Shown: positions 43,498 through 51,264, counted from the stretch's first letter. The stretch is 64,000 bases of DNA from Candidatus Thiothrix anitrata (GCF_017901155.1 NZ_CP072800.1:1639283-1703282), one strand, 5' to 3'. Notes: generated from the sequence alone by a model not told the origin. Numbers and translations: made by a program.

Positions 43498-43737
43498 TTA
43501 TTCATGGTTTCCGCCCACCTGAGCTTGTTCTGGTGCGGCTTTCAGATGCAGTGCAATCGCGGCTTTGTGGGCTTGTCCTCGCAAACCGGGCAGCCCCGCG
43601 TGCAACAAAGAGTTGACTACATTGCGACTGAAGCCGTTTTCACGACACCAGCCAGCAATGGTGATGCCGTTGGTGCGGAACCAAGCAAGCACCTCTTCAG
43701 GGGTGCGCAGGGTGTTCGGATGGGGGGATAGGGTCAC
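43498..43737 (-). CDS. Phage-type DNA-binding regulator (BcepMu gp16-like)
   Basis: 79 residues, GTG start, RBS CAGGAG. GITIAGWCRENGFSRNVVNSL is a helix-turn-helix and GLRGQAHKAAIALHLK follows, the plan of BcepMu gp16-type phage regulators. It is the head of the minus-strand operon and faces the XRE repressor across the operator at 43778, as in a lysogeny switch. Confidence 0.75.
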   Translation of the reverse strand: MTLSPHPNTLRTPEEVLAWFRTNGITIAGWCRENGFSRNVVNSLLHAGLPGLRGQAHKAAIALHLKAAPEQAQVGGNHE

Positions 43738-43743
43738 GTCTAT

Positions 43744-43840
43744 TCTCCTGTTTGAATGTGTGTTGTTGTGGTTAGGATAATATCAAACGATATTAAAGTA
43801 AATAACAAATGATAGTAGAACTTGATCCGATTGCTATCGG
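43744..43840. repeat. Inverted repeat, left copy (97 bp)
   Basis: Exact reverse complement of 49221-49317. It covers the RBS of the gp16-like gene, the promoter, the operator, and the first ten codons of the XRE gene. Confidence 0.97.
43778..43795. promoter_or_regulatory. Operator palindrome, left copy
   Basis: TAATATC-AAAC-GATATTA, 7-bp perfect arms around AAAC, 14 nt before the XRE start and between divergent regulators. Typical position for repressor binding. Confidence 0.7.
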
Positions 43841-44126
43841 TCTTCGCCTGCGGGAGGTGCGGGGGGGGATGTCTCAGACCGAATTTGCCGAACAACTGGG
43901 AGTTGCCCAGATGACAGTATCTAATTACGAAACTGGCAAGCGAATTCCTGATGTAGGCTTTCTTCTGGAAGTTTTGAATAAATTTGATGCTGATCCAACA
44001 TGGGTTATTTCTGGACTTCAGCCCCCTCAGAGGAGCGACAAAGCTAATGAGAAGCTGAGAATTCTAAAAGACTTGCGTGAGGCATTTGATCTAACGATTG
44101 CCAATCTTGAGAAGGGGAAGGGATGA
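43809..44126 (+). CDS. XRE family repressor
   Basis: 105 residues. HTH MSQTEFAEQLGVAQMTVSNYETGKRIPD, then FLLEVLNKFDADPTWVISGL, as in phage CI-like/XRE repressors without a peptidase domain. C-terminal helix for dimerisation. The operator overlaps its own promoter, so it likely controls both itself and the minus-strand operon, and through the second operator copy also the 49.3-kb operon. ATGA overlap with the Sel1 gene. Confidence 0.88.
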   Translation: MIVELDPIAIGLRLREVRGGMSQTEFAEQLGVAQMTVSNYETGKRIPDVGFLLEVLNKFDADPTWVISGLQPPQRSDKANEKLRILKDLREAFDLTIANLEKGKG

Positions 44127-45151
44127 AAAGGTTTTTAGCATCGCTGTTTCCGATGGTTTGTCTTTGCGGATCAAACGGATGGGCAGAATCACCTGCACCA
44201 CATCCAAAAACAGCGGCATCATTCGCAATGATGGCTGGGGAGTATGAGCGAGCCGCAATACTGTTAGAGCCTCTAGCAACAAAGGGCGACCCTGAAGCCC
44301 AATATAAACTAGGGCTGCTGGGTGTAGAGGGAGCTATTACCACTAACGCCGCCATTTTGTGGATGCAAAAGTCTGCCGATCAAGGATATTCAGATGCACA
44401 GTTCTCATTGGCGTTATCTTATCTTCAAGGTGACGGAGTTGGTAAGGATGCGCCTACTGGCTACAAGTGGTTGAAAAAAGCAGCTATATCAAATAACCCT
44501 CTAGCCCAATATTTGTTAGGGCGTGATTTGTACGAAGGTTCAGGCATCAAGCAAAACATCCAAGAAGGAATATCATGGCTTGTTAAAGCCGCAAAAACTG
44601 GAGAAACTCAATCAAAAGAATACTTGGAAAAGCATGACTTACGTTGTCCTCGTGATGAGAAAGAAGCGAAATTATTTGGTGAGCCATTGGTGTGTTCTAC
44701 ACGAAGCAGCATGAAAAAAGCCGCACAAAAAAATGGCTATGAGCTGACTAAAACAGAAAATGTGGAAGCGACGCATCCCATCATGAAAGGCGTATTTGAG
44801 GATTGCTATACCAAGCAAAACAAAGCTACAGGGAGGCATGATCTTTGTTTGAGATTTAGTGATAATGGCCTCACTTTATGGATTGTATCCTACAATGGTC
44901 TTGCAAAAAACGAGTTTAATAATCTAAAAGAAATGCTTGAGTCAGAACACGGTGATGGAGTCTACCTTCCTGATTTGCAGCAATGGCAGTGGAGAGTTGA
45001 TAGTCGAACAACGGCTAACATCGGGAATGATGCTAAGAATGACTCCTACTTATCTCTGTTTTTAGTTGATCATATAAGCGGGAAAAAATTTGTTGATAAG
45101 TCCATGTCTGATTCCATGAAAACCGCATACCAAAGTAAGTACAGCAAATGA
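44123..45151 (+). CDS. Sel1-repeat secreted protein
   Basis: 342 residues. Signal peptide (FLASLFPMVCLCGSNGWA). Three to four Sel1 repeats (about 55-170): GDPEAQYKLGLLG, GYSDAQFSLALSYLQGDGV, NNPLAQYLLGRDLYEGSG. The C-terminal half (about 190-342) is a globular domain of unknown type. Sel1 proteins are scaffolds; here its start overlaps the XRE stop so both are on one transcript. Confidence 0.8.
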   Translation: MKRFLASLFPMVCLCGSNGWAESPAPHPKTAASFAMMAGEYERAAILLEPLATKGDPEAQYKLGLLGVEGAITTNAAILWMQKSADQGYSDAQFSLALSYLQGDGVGKDAPTGYKWLKKAAISNNPLAQYLLGRDLYEGSGIKQNIQEGISWLVKAAKTGETQSKEYLEKHDLRCPRDEKEAKLFGEPLVCSTRSSMKKAAQKNGYELTKTENVEATHPIMKGVFEDCYTKQNKATGRHDLCLRFSDNGLTLWIVSYNGLAKNEFNNLKEMLESEHGDGVYLPDLQQWQWRVDSRTTANIGNDAKNDSYLSLFLVDHISGKKFVDKSMSDSMKTAYQSKYSK

Positions 45152-45250
45152 CTTATCGTGTTTCCCGCCAAATGTCACGCTTCAGTATTAAGTAAGATTG
45201 CCATGCTTGCTCCCTTAAGATTACATGAAAGGGATGATTTTACAACGGCG

Positions 45251-45281
45251 TGATTTATAGCTATTCTATGGCTATAAATCA
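45251..45281. promoter_or_regulatory. Palindromic operator of the Phd-VapC module
   Basis: Perfect 11-bp arms TGATTTATAGC / GCTATAAATCA around 9 nt, ending 13 nt before the antitoxin start. Likely autoregulatory site of the antitoxin. Confidence 0.75.
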
Positions 45282-45294
45282 CGAACGGAGAGTA

Positions 45295-45570
45295 ATGATG
45301 GAACTGGCCACGATTGTTGAAGCAAAAAATAACCTTCCCCGCTTAATCCACGCCGTTGAATCAGGTGGTGACATCCATATCACCCGTTTTGGGAAGCCGG
45401 TTGCTGTTCTGATTTCGGAGGAACGTTACCAACAACTGTTTCGCACGGGTAAAGCAGTATTTCAGGCTATGATGCAGTGGCGCGAACAGTATGGCAGTAT
45501 TGATCTGGTCGATGAAGAAATCGACAGTTGGCGTGACCGAACTCCAGCACGGGGGTTCTCATGGGACTGA
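45295..45570 (+). CDS. Phd/YefM family antitoxin
   Basis: 91 residues from ATG 45295 (RBS CGGAGAG); the longer start at 45250 would run through the operator. LATIVEAKNNLPRLIHAVESGGD then ITRFGKPVAVLISEERYQQL is the Phd fold. The C-terminus (SIDLVDEEIDSW) should fold on the toxin. Overlaps vapC by 10 nt. Confidence 0.88.
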   Translation: MMELATIVEAKNNLPRLIHAVESGGDIHITRFGKPVAVLISEERYQQLFRTGKAVFQAMMQWREQYGSIDLVDEEIDSWRDRTPARGFSWD

Positions 45571-45983
45571 AATACTTGCTGGATGCCAACATCCTGTCCG
45601 AACCTACCAAAAAACACCCCAACCCCAATGTCCTGCACAAGCTGGGTATCTGTGCCGGGGATTATTGCACCTCTGTCACCGTCTGGCATGAGATGCACTA
45701 TGGACTCAATCGGCTGGCAGACTCCCAGCGCAAGGTTGGTCTTGCAGCGTATTTGGAATCCCTTGAACGAGCTGGGCTGCCGATCTTGCCTTATGAAAAG
45801 CCAGCAGGTTTATGGTTAGCCAAGGAACGTGGCAGGCTTTCCAAACAGGGGATCACCATCCCGTTTGCTGATGGGGAAATTGCAGCAGTGGCTTTCACCA
45901 ACCAACTCATTCTCGTGACCCGCAACGTAGATGATTTCAGCATGTACAGCCAACTAGTAGTCCAAAACTGGTTCAATACATGA
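45561..45983 (+). CDS. vapC: PIN-domain toxin VapC
   Basis: 140 residues. PIN catalytic acids: D8 (YLLDANILSEP), E44 (VWHEMHYGL), D104 (PFADGEIAAVA) and D124/D125 (TRNVDDF). RNase toxin by family, neutralised by the Phd protein upstream. Complete and apparently active. Confidence 0.9.
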   Translation: MGLKYLLDANILSEPTKKHPNPNVLHKLGICAGDYCTSVTVWHEMHYGLNRLADSQRKVGLAAYLESLERAGLPILPYEKPAGLWLAKERGRLSKQGITIPFADGEIAAVAFTNQLILVTRNVDDFSMYSQLVVQNWFNT

Positions 45984-46006
45984 CGGTTTAGCGTTTCGTA
46001 TTATCA

Positions 46007-46741
46007 CTAACTACCAACCCTTTGAAGCCAGTCACCTTGGGCAATCCACTCGCGAAGTTTTATTCCAGCTATAATGGTGACGATGATTCCGATAACGGGA
46101 TCGGCAGCCGCTGATACAACAAAAAGAACGGTTAAGCCAATAGCACCAAGCCAAGTGGTTCGCTGCGCTTTTCTAAGTAGTTCCTGTTTAACACTGCTTG
46201 CACGCTGATTTACTCCCTTCAGATCATTCAGTTGGTGCTCACCATTAATGTCTTTCTTTGCCAGAGTAACGGCTATCCCTCGATAATGATGAATGGTGAA
46301 GTGATATGTACCACTGCCAGTGCCTGCTTCACTACCCCTACTCTTGTGATAGTTAAGATTCAAAAGTGCGTTAGCCCCCAACTGTTGAAAGGCTTTTCCC
46401 TTTGCATCCCTCATGGCAGCGTCCGGCGAAACACGGGACGTACCAGTAACGACCCACTGTCCACCATCAACCATTTCCCAACCAGAAACACTGCTTTTCT
46501 TAGAGGCAATGAACTCGTCTGGCAGACTGTAAAGCTTTACATCCAGCAGATGGCATTTTCGTGCTTTATAGCCTTTAGGTGTTACCTGTTGATCAAACTC
46601 AACCAACAAACCTTCGCAGAGGCTATTGTGACTGGGCAGACTCTTGAATTCATTCTGATGAAAGAAATAATCCTTCCCGTCATCACCTTTGATAAAACCA
46701 TACCGTTTCTCAGGAAGGAAGGTTTTGATCACGCCGTTCAT
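46007..46741 (-). CDS. Cold-shock-domain membrane protein
   Basis: 244 residues. CSD (1-60): GVIKTFLPEKRYGFIKGDDGKDYFFHQNE has the RNP1-like KRYGFIKGDDG. A middle alpha/beta domain (about 85-160) follows, then two membrane helices (about 195-230). ATGA overlap with the GNAT toxin gene upstream, an unusual partner that may sense or protect RNA for the module. Confidence 0.75.
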   Translation of the reverse strand: MNGVIKTFLPEKRYGFIKGDDGKDYFFHQNEFKSLPSHNSLCEGLLVEFDQQVTPKGYKARKCHLLDVKLYSLPDEFIASKKSSVSGWEMVDGGQWVVTGTSRVSPDAAMRDAKGKAFQQLGANALLNLNYHKSRGSEAGTGSGTYHFTIHHYRGIAVTLAKKDINGEHQLNDLKGVNQRASSVKQELLRKAQRTTWLGAIGLTVLFVVSAAADPVIGIIVTIIAGIKLREWIAQGDWLQRVGS

Positions 46742-47244
46742 TCAAAGAGCTTCCCTAATTTTTTAGCATTGAGCCACAATAACAAGGGTTGGTTTGGCAA
46801 ACTGTCAAATCCATATCGCTGGTAGAATTGTGCCGCTCGTTCATGTTTGGCATCAACAACTACCGCAACCATACCGATTTCCTTGGAAAGCTTGTAGCAT
46901 TGCTGTAATGCAGAAATGAACAGAAACTCCCCTACACCTTGACCTTGCAGTTTTTGGTCAACAGCCAGCCTCACCAACCGGGCAACAGGTATCGGAAATG
47001 CTGGAAACCGCCTTTGTAACGTTTCTGGTAAGTAGTCTCGCGGAATACTGCTCATGCTCAGGCTGTAATAACCAACTAAGCCCTCATTTTTCTTATTGAT
47101 AGCGAGAAATGTCCGAGCGATGCCCGCTTGCTCATGTTGCCCAGCGTAAGTGGCAAGATAAGCATCCAACGCAGGTTCGCCACAAGAAAACACACCCCGC
47201 TCTACATGTTTATAGAACGGTTCAATCTTCCAGTCCCCCATCAT
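46738..47244 (-). CDS. GNAT-type toxin (TacT/AtaT-like)
   Basis: 168 residues. RGVFSCGEPALDAYLATYAGQH at the start and RLAVDQKLQGQGVGEFLF (acetyl-CoA loop QxxGxG) mark the tRNA-acetylating GNAT toxins of TA systems; Tyr in AAQFYQRYGF is the usual catalytic position. ATGA overlap with the DUF1778 antitoxin. Intact, unlike the one at 36238. Confidence 0.88.
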   Translation of the reverse strand: MMGDWKIEPFYKHVERGVFSCGEPALDAYLATYAGQHEQAGIARTFLAINKKNEGLVGYYSLSMSSIPRDYLPETLQRRFPAFPIPVARLVRLAVDQKLQGQGVGEFLFISALQQCYKLSKEIGMVAVVVDAKHERAAQFYQRYGFDSLPNQPLLLWLNAKKLGKLFE

Positions 47245-47507
47245 TGGAGTGCCTTATATTTATTTACGGCACTTTGTAGTTTTGGATTGGGAGGAGTGTC
47301 GTCATCAAGGATTTCGGCAAACTTCTCCCAATCACGGGGAGATAAGATGATTTGCTCTTGCCCCTTCAGAACTTCGTAAGCCATGCGCTGGGCAGCTTCC
47401 AGCAAAAAGTTACTCAATGATAATCCTCGGAAAGAGGCTGCTCTTGTTAGGAGATTTTTAATCTCTGAATTTGTACGCAAATTAATCCGTTCGGTTAGTG
47501 CCAACAT
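47241..47507 (-). CDS. DUF1778 antitoxin
   Basis: 88 residues. ERINLRTNSEIKNLLTRAASFRGLSLSNFLLEAA is the RHH domain, LSPRDWEKFAEILDD the toxin-binding tail. First gene of an antitoxin-toxin-CSD operon. Confidence 0.88.
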   Translation of the reverse strand: MLALTERINLRTNSEIKNLLTRAASFRGLSLSNFLLEAAQRMAYEVLKGQEQIILSPRDWEKFAEILDDDTPPNPKLQSAVNKYKALQ

Positions 47508-47513
47508 AACAAT

Positions 47514-47886
47514 TTATCCTGTACTTACTACGTGAGTACATATTGCCATATTTTGTTTTCTTTGTATATCCCGCACCTCATGCCGCCGTTCTGAAAACAT
47601 CCTCAAAACATCGGGGCGTTCAATAGCAAGCCGTAACAGTGAACTAGCCGCGCCGCTGGGGTTGCGTCTGCCCTGTTCCCACTCTTGCAGGGTACGAGTA
47701 GATACACCCATCAGTTCGGCAAATTGCCGTTGAGAGAAACCTACTTTCTGACGAGCCTATCATGGATACCTTCACCTGATGGATTGCACCCACTTGCCCT
47801 GCCTTCATTTGGCGGACAGATTCCAACACTTCATCCCAAATATCGCGCTTTAAGTCACGCTCAATCAATTGCTCTTCGGTCATCAT
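47514..47886 (-). pseudogene. HigA-like HTH antitoxin, frameshifted
   Basis: ATG 47886 gives MMTEEQLIERDLKRDIWDEV to KVSM, then the frame breaks near 47755-47765. The continuation in another frame reads ARQKVGFSQRQFAELMGVS, then TRTLQEWEQGRRNPSGAASS and LLRLAIERPDVLRM, the C-terminal HTH of HigA antitoxins. A one- or two-base indel would restore it. Confidence 0.8.
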
Positions 47887-48017
47887 TACTCTAACTCCTC
47901 TTTGAGAGTCTTCAATACGTGCGCCGGGATGTTCTCATCCTTGTTTTTGGCATAAATCAGGTGCAACCATATTTCACCGTCTACAAAACTGTAAAATTTT
48001 GACCCGACAGCATTCAT
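47886..48017 (-). pseudogene. RelE/HigB toxin remnant
   Basis: A 43-codon frame from ATG 48017 reads VGSKFYSFVDGEIWLHLIYA then KNKDENIPAHVLKTLKEEL, the C-terminal third of a HigB/RelE-type toxin. The N-terminal two thirds are absent. It overlaps the frameshifted antitoxin start by 1 nt, so both halves of this module have decayed. Confidence 0.7.
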
Positions 48018-48056
48018 TAGTAACCCATCTCAAATTCTTGGGCTTTGGCGGTCAAC

Positions 48057-48341
48057 TCAGTTATAACCTAGTCGGTTGAGACAGCGCATTAGTTTTTGCT
48101 CAGAAAGATTGGTGAAACCACCACGCATCAAGTCAGAAACTTTGGGCTGAGTAAGTCCCATACGTTTTGCTGCATCCCGCTGTGTCAGACTGAGGCGGCG
48201 CATGGCTTTGATGATTTGAATAGCCAGATCAGCCCTAACCTTATGTTTTTCAGCATCAGGCAAGCCCAAGTCAGCATAAACATTACCAGACCCTTGTAAC
48301 ACCTCAGTACCATCAATGTTCCATTTTTGCACTGAGTTCAT
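48057..48341 (-). CDS. XRE-type antitoxin
   Basis: 94 residues from ATG 48341. DLAIQIIKAMRRLSLTQRDA then AKRMGLTQPKVSDLMRGGF is the HTH of HigA/NadS-like antitoxins. No complete toxin gene is adjacent; the 57-aa gene upstream overlaps its start by 29 nt. Confidence 0.75.
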   Translation of the reverse strand: MNSVQKWNIDGTEVLQGSGNVYADLGLPDAEKHKVRADLAIQIIKAMRRLSLTQRDAAKRMGLTQPKVSDLMRGGFTNLSEQKLMRCLNRLGYN

Positions 48342-48486
48342 CTCCTTCACGCGGAGGTAGGCTTCCCTTGCGTAACAAAATATTTCTGAACCGCACAAAG
48401 TCCGCCTTACCTTTACGTTCTGCGAAGAAGCGGGCTGTTTGCAAAGCGGACAGAAACCTGTCAATAACCCGTTTTTTCATTTCCAT
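48313..48486 (-). CDS. Small hypothetical protein of the TA cluster
   Basis: 57 residues from ATG 48486 (GAGG upstream). MKKRVIDRFLSALQTARFFA then RFRNILLRKGSLPPREGDEL; basic N-terminal helix and a GDEL end. Not recognised. Confidence 0.45.
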   Translation of the reverse strand: MEMKKRVIDRFLSALQTARFFAERKGKADFVRFRNILLRKGSLPPREGDELSAKMEH

Positions 48487-48497
48487 GTTCCCGAACC

Positions 48498-48674
48498 TCA
48501 AGCAGCTTTTGGCTGCACAATTGGCTTACGGGAATTTCTAGTGATACTTTTCCGCCCTGTCACCATCTGCCGCCGCCGGATGTCCTCACAGATTCTATGC
48601 AGGTCGTAACCTAACTTTTCCGCATATTCATTTCGGATGCGGTGAATTTCTTCCACAATTGGGTCTTGCATCAT
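48498..48674 (-). CDS. Small protein coupled to the PIN gene, possible antitoxin
   Basis: 58 residues (MMQDPIVEEIHRIRNEYAEK then LGYDLHRICEDIRRRQ). The start overlaps the PIN gene stop (TAATG). Short helical proteins of this pattern commonly sit next to PIN genes of the YIETTIPSYL type. Confidence 0.65.
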   Translation of the reverse strand: MMQDPIVEEIHRIRNEYAEKLGYDLHRICEDIRRRQMVTGRKSITRNSRKPIVQPKAA

Positions 48675-49147
48675 TAGTCCCTCATTAGCTCAAGGGGGGT
48701 GCAGATGACGGGCGGTTCATAGCCTGTTTCCCTGCAAATCCATTCAATTTTAGGGCGGGTAACTGCATTGGCGATATGCTTGCAGTTCCATGTCAGCAGG
48801 TAGTCGATCCCATGCACGGTTGCAACCGCAATGTGCAGTGCATCCAGTTTCGCTTTTTCCGGCAGAGCCGCACCGCTAAGCAATTTTTGGGCAAGCGACT
48901 CAACCTGTTCTGAAATATCCAACTCAGGCAGTCCCTGAATTGCTTCAAGCCTGCGGCTGGCAGCCTCGGAATTACCGCTGGCGCATTCCAGCATGACAAA
49001 CTCAGAAATGAATAGTTCATAGTCAAGCCGCACATTCTCCCACCAATTGCGTGTTGCCTCCTGATGAGCAGCCATAAGCAAACCCGGACTCCGCCATGCG
49101 GTCAGGTAGCTTGGGATGGTTGTTTCAATGTAAACAGTCGGTTTCAT
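48674..49147 (-). CDS. PIN-domain protein (VapC-like)
   Basis: 157 residues from ATG 49147. MKPTVYIETTIPSYLTAWRS carries Glu in place of the usual first Asp, a known PIN sub-branch; later EKAKLDALHIAVATVHGIDY and LLTWNCKHIAN complete the acid set. Probable RNase toxin. The partner gene follows rather than precedes it. Confidence 0.8.
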   Translation of the reverse strand: MKPTVYIETTIPSYLTAWRSPGLLMAAHQEATRNWWENVRLDYELFISEFVMLECASGNSEAASRRLEAIQGLPELDISEQVESLAQKLLSGAALPEKAKLDALHIAVATVHGIDYLLTWNCKHIANAVTRPKIEWICRETGYEPPVICTPLELMRD

Positions 49148-49189
49148 GCTGGAAGTATACATCAAATACATTTGGTGTATGCAATATGA

Positions 49190-49252
49190 CTACGATCTCC
49201 GCAGTTCCCGCAGGCGTTGCCCGATAGCAATCGGATCAAGTTCTACTATCAT
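49190..49252 (-). pseudogene. Truncated second copy of the XRE repressor start
   Basis: From ATG 49252 it reads MIVELDPIAIGQRLRELRRS then stop. The first 11 codons match the XRE gene at 43809, then it diverges and ends at codon 21. Remnant created with the inverted repeat. Confidence 0.85.
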
Positions 49253-49317
49253 TTGTTATTTACTTTAATATCGTTTGATATTATCCTAACCACAACAACA
49301 CACATTCAAACAGGAGA
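49221..49317. repeat. Inverted repeat, right copy (97 bp)
   Basis: Exact reverse complement of 43744-43840; includes promoter, operator and the RBS CAGGAG used by the gene at 49324. Confidence 0.97.
49266..49283. promoter_or_regulatory. Operator palindrome, right copy
   Basis: Same TAATATC-AAAC-GATATTA palindrome as at 43778, now upstream of the plus-strand operon at 49324. Confidence 0.7.
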
Positions 49318-49323
49318 GTAAAC

Positions 49324-49533
49324 GTGGACGACATCACCCAATCCTTGGTGCGTATGGCACAAGAGATTTGCAATCGCGGCACGAATCCCCGCCAAGCTAC
49401 CGCGCATCTGCTGGATGCAGCTAACACCCTTCCTGATTTGGCTTTCTTAAAACAGGCTGATCAGGGACAAGCGATTACCGAATTAGAACGTCGCTTCAGT
49501 GGCTATACCATCAAACCGTGGGATTCCGTGTAA
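49324..49533 (+). CDS. Small hypothetical protein, first gene of the replication operon
   Basis: 69 residues, GTG start with RBS CAGGAG, the same arrangement as the gp16-like gene at the other operator. ITQSLVRMAQEICNRGTNPR then LERRFSGYTIKPW. Helical, unknown family. Confidence 0.6.
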   Translation: MDDITQSLVRMAQEICNRGTNPRQATAHLLDAANTLPDLAFLKQADQGQAITELERRFSGYTIKPWDSV

Positions 49534-49967
49534 TGAATATTAACACTCACACCAACGTCATGGCAGAACAAAAAATCTGCCACCTCACCCAATCGCCACG
49601 CCAATGCCGATGCTGCGGTAGTGACTGCATGGCATGGCAGTGGGTAGCACCTGAAAACCTGAGCTGTAGCACAGGGTTACTACGCCGTTATGCAGAATCT
49701 GCATTTGATGGCTACCGTGACGGTTATGCGCACGAAATGCCTGACCTTGATCCAGCTAACTTTTACCAACCCACTGGTGATGGCTGGCGGTTTCACAGCT
49801 TTGAAGCTGGTGACGAAGGCTGGGAAGCAATGTGGGAACGGGACACTGATCCAGAACGCAAAGGCTACTGCGCTGCACTTCAACACCCGATGGCAGTCGT
49901 GGATAAGCTGGAAGAAATCATCACCACCATTTACGGCACAATCATTGAGCAAGGGGGATGCAAATGA
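49533..49967 (+). CDS. Hypothetical protein with Cys cluster
   Basis: 144 residues from ATG 49533 (TAATG overlap). QCRCCGSDCMAW near the N-terminus may bind a metal. C-terminal helix (MAVVDKLEEIITTIYGTI). Phage/plasmid accessory type, not recognised. Confidence 0.55.
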   Translation: MNINTHTNVMAEQKICHLTQSPRQCRCCGSDCMAWQWVAPENLSCSTGLLRRYAESAFDGYRDGYAHEMPDLDPANFYQPTGDGWRFHSFEAGDEGWEAMWERDTDPERKGYCAALQHPMAVVDKLEEIITTIYGTIIEQGGCK

Positions 49968-50251
49968 CAGCAAAACGTACCTTACGTGAAATCCATCGTG
50001 AACATTTAGGCGCGGCGCGTGGCTTGCGGTATATCTGGAAACAATCGCTGGAACAGGATGGTTTAACTGCTGATGCGGAAATTCGTGATTTACGGATAGG
50101 TGCTATCAGTACCAGTCACTATTGGCTTAATGCTGCGACAGAAGCACGTCGTCAGATCGCACACCAGCGTCAATATGGCAATAACCCGCCGAACGCTTTC
50201 CAGTTTGTTACCAGCTCTTTTCAGGAATACAGCAAAGGTGTAGCAGTATGA
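49964..50251 (+). CDS. Hypothetical protein
   Basis: 95 residues from ATG 49964 (ATGA overlap with the previous gene). Basic and helical: TLREIHREHLGAARGLRYIW, ATEARRQIAHQRQYGNNPP. No family recognised. Confidence 0.5.
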   Translation: MTAKRTLREIHREHLGAARGLRYIWKQSLEQDGLTADAEIRDLRIGAISTSHYWLNAATEARRQIAHQRQYGNNPPNAFQFVTSSFQEYSKGVAV

Positions 50252-50373
50252 ATTGGAACTTGAAAGACATCCCGCTGGATGAACTGCAAGCCTTACGGAA
50301 GGCTATCACGCTAGAAGTAGCCAAACGAGTACGTCAAGCCAACGCTATTAAGCGTACTGCTCGCAAGCGATAA
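50248..50373 (+). CDS. 41-aa basic protein
   Basis: MNWNLKDIPLDELQALRKAI then LEVAKRVRQANAIKRTARKR. ATGA overlap with the gene upstream supports translation. Highly basic C-terminus; may bind nucleic acid. Confidence 0.5.
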   Translation: MNWNLKDIPLDELQALRKAITLEVAKRVRQANAIKRTARKR

Positions 50374-50476
50374 ACCCACTTCAAACGTAGAACACTTTTT
50401 AAACGAGGCTGTTTTCAGCCTCACGGGCAAACTTTGCCCTAAAAACGAACAAAAACCGAAACAAGTGAGAATAACG

Positions 50477-50830
50477 ATGAAACGACAAGTATCAGGGGAA
50501 AAAATTGCAGACTTACTGGCCTCAACAGCATTGGTGGCCTGTTTGCTGACCATTGGCTTTGGTGCTGGCAAGGCGAATGCCGAAGACGGCAAGGGCAGGG
50601 TGTCACTAATGGCGACCCTAAAAAGCGCACCGGCTTTCCAGCCAATAGCATGGGAAGTCACAAGACAGGGTATCACTGTCGCCAAAACGAAGCAGCACAG
50701 TTCCACCCTCCATCTCATTGCAGCTAAAGATTACACGGCAACTGTCACTTGCCCAAATGGCGACAAACGCAGCCGTGAGTTCATGGTAGGCGTGAATAAA
50801 ACAACGCCTGTGGTCATTACCTGCGACTAA
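50477..50830 (+). CDS. Secreted hypothetical protein
   Basis: 117 residues from ATG 50477. Signal peptide (ALVACLLTIGFGAGKANA). The mature part has a beta-sandwich look (FQPIAWEVTRQGITVAK, YTATVTCPNGDKRSREF, PVVITCD) with two Cys that could pair. Unknown family. Confidence 0.55.
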   Translation: MKRQVSGEKIADLLASTALVACLLTIGFGAGKANAEDGKGRVSLMATLKSAPAFQPIAWEVTRQGITVAKTKQHSSTLHLIAAKDYTATVTCPNGDKRSREFMVGVNKTTPVVITCD

Positions 50831-50839
50831 GGAGAAACA

Positions 50840-50950
50840 ATGAAACGTCGATATTGGATTTTATTGTGGGTTATTGGCCTGTTGTCAGCGGTAGCGGCAC
50901 TGGCCATAGCTTGCCAACTGCAAACCATCTGGTTAGGTGGTGCATCATGA
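50840..50950 (+). CDS. 36-aa membrane peptide
   Basis: RBS AAGGAG 6 nt upstream of ATG 50840. One transmembrane helix (WILLWVIGLLSAVAALAIAC). ATGA overlap with the next gene. Confidence 0.5.
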   Translation: MKRRYWILLWVIGLLSAVAALAIACQLQTIWLGGAS

Positions 50951-51264
50951 CTAAGCCACTTGATCAACTAGACCTGTTTGCACTGCCAACAGTCACACCA
51001 GTAACGCCAGAACCCACTATCAGCGGCTTGCACTGGTACAAGCCCGACGGTTCACCGCTAACCGTGCGTTCCTTTATTGGCAATGCGTTTAAGGACTACC
51101 CTGCAAAGTATGTGTTTCAGGGTGTTATTTGGTCAGGGCGTGGGCGTATGCCGTATGTGATCGACTGTTACCAGCACGATCAACACAAGGGCAACCGTGA
51201 GGCGGCTTTTTCTGCAATTGAGGCAGATATGCTCAATCGAGGATACCGGAGGGTAACACTATGA
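50947..51264 (+). CDS. Hypothetical protein
   Basis: 105 residues from ATG 50947 (ATGA overlap). PLDQLDLFALPTVTPVTPEP then WYKPDGSPLTVRSFIGNAF. Small, slightly basic, no family recognised. Confidence 0.5.
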   Translation: MTKPLDQLDLFALPTVTPVTPEPTISGLHWYKPDGSPLTVRSFIGNAFKDYPAKYVFQGVIWSGRGRMPYVIDCYQHDQHKGNREAAFSAIEADMLNRGYRRVTL

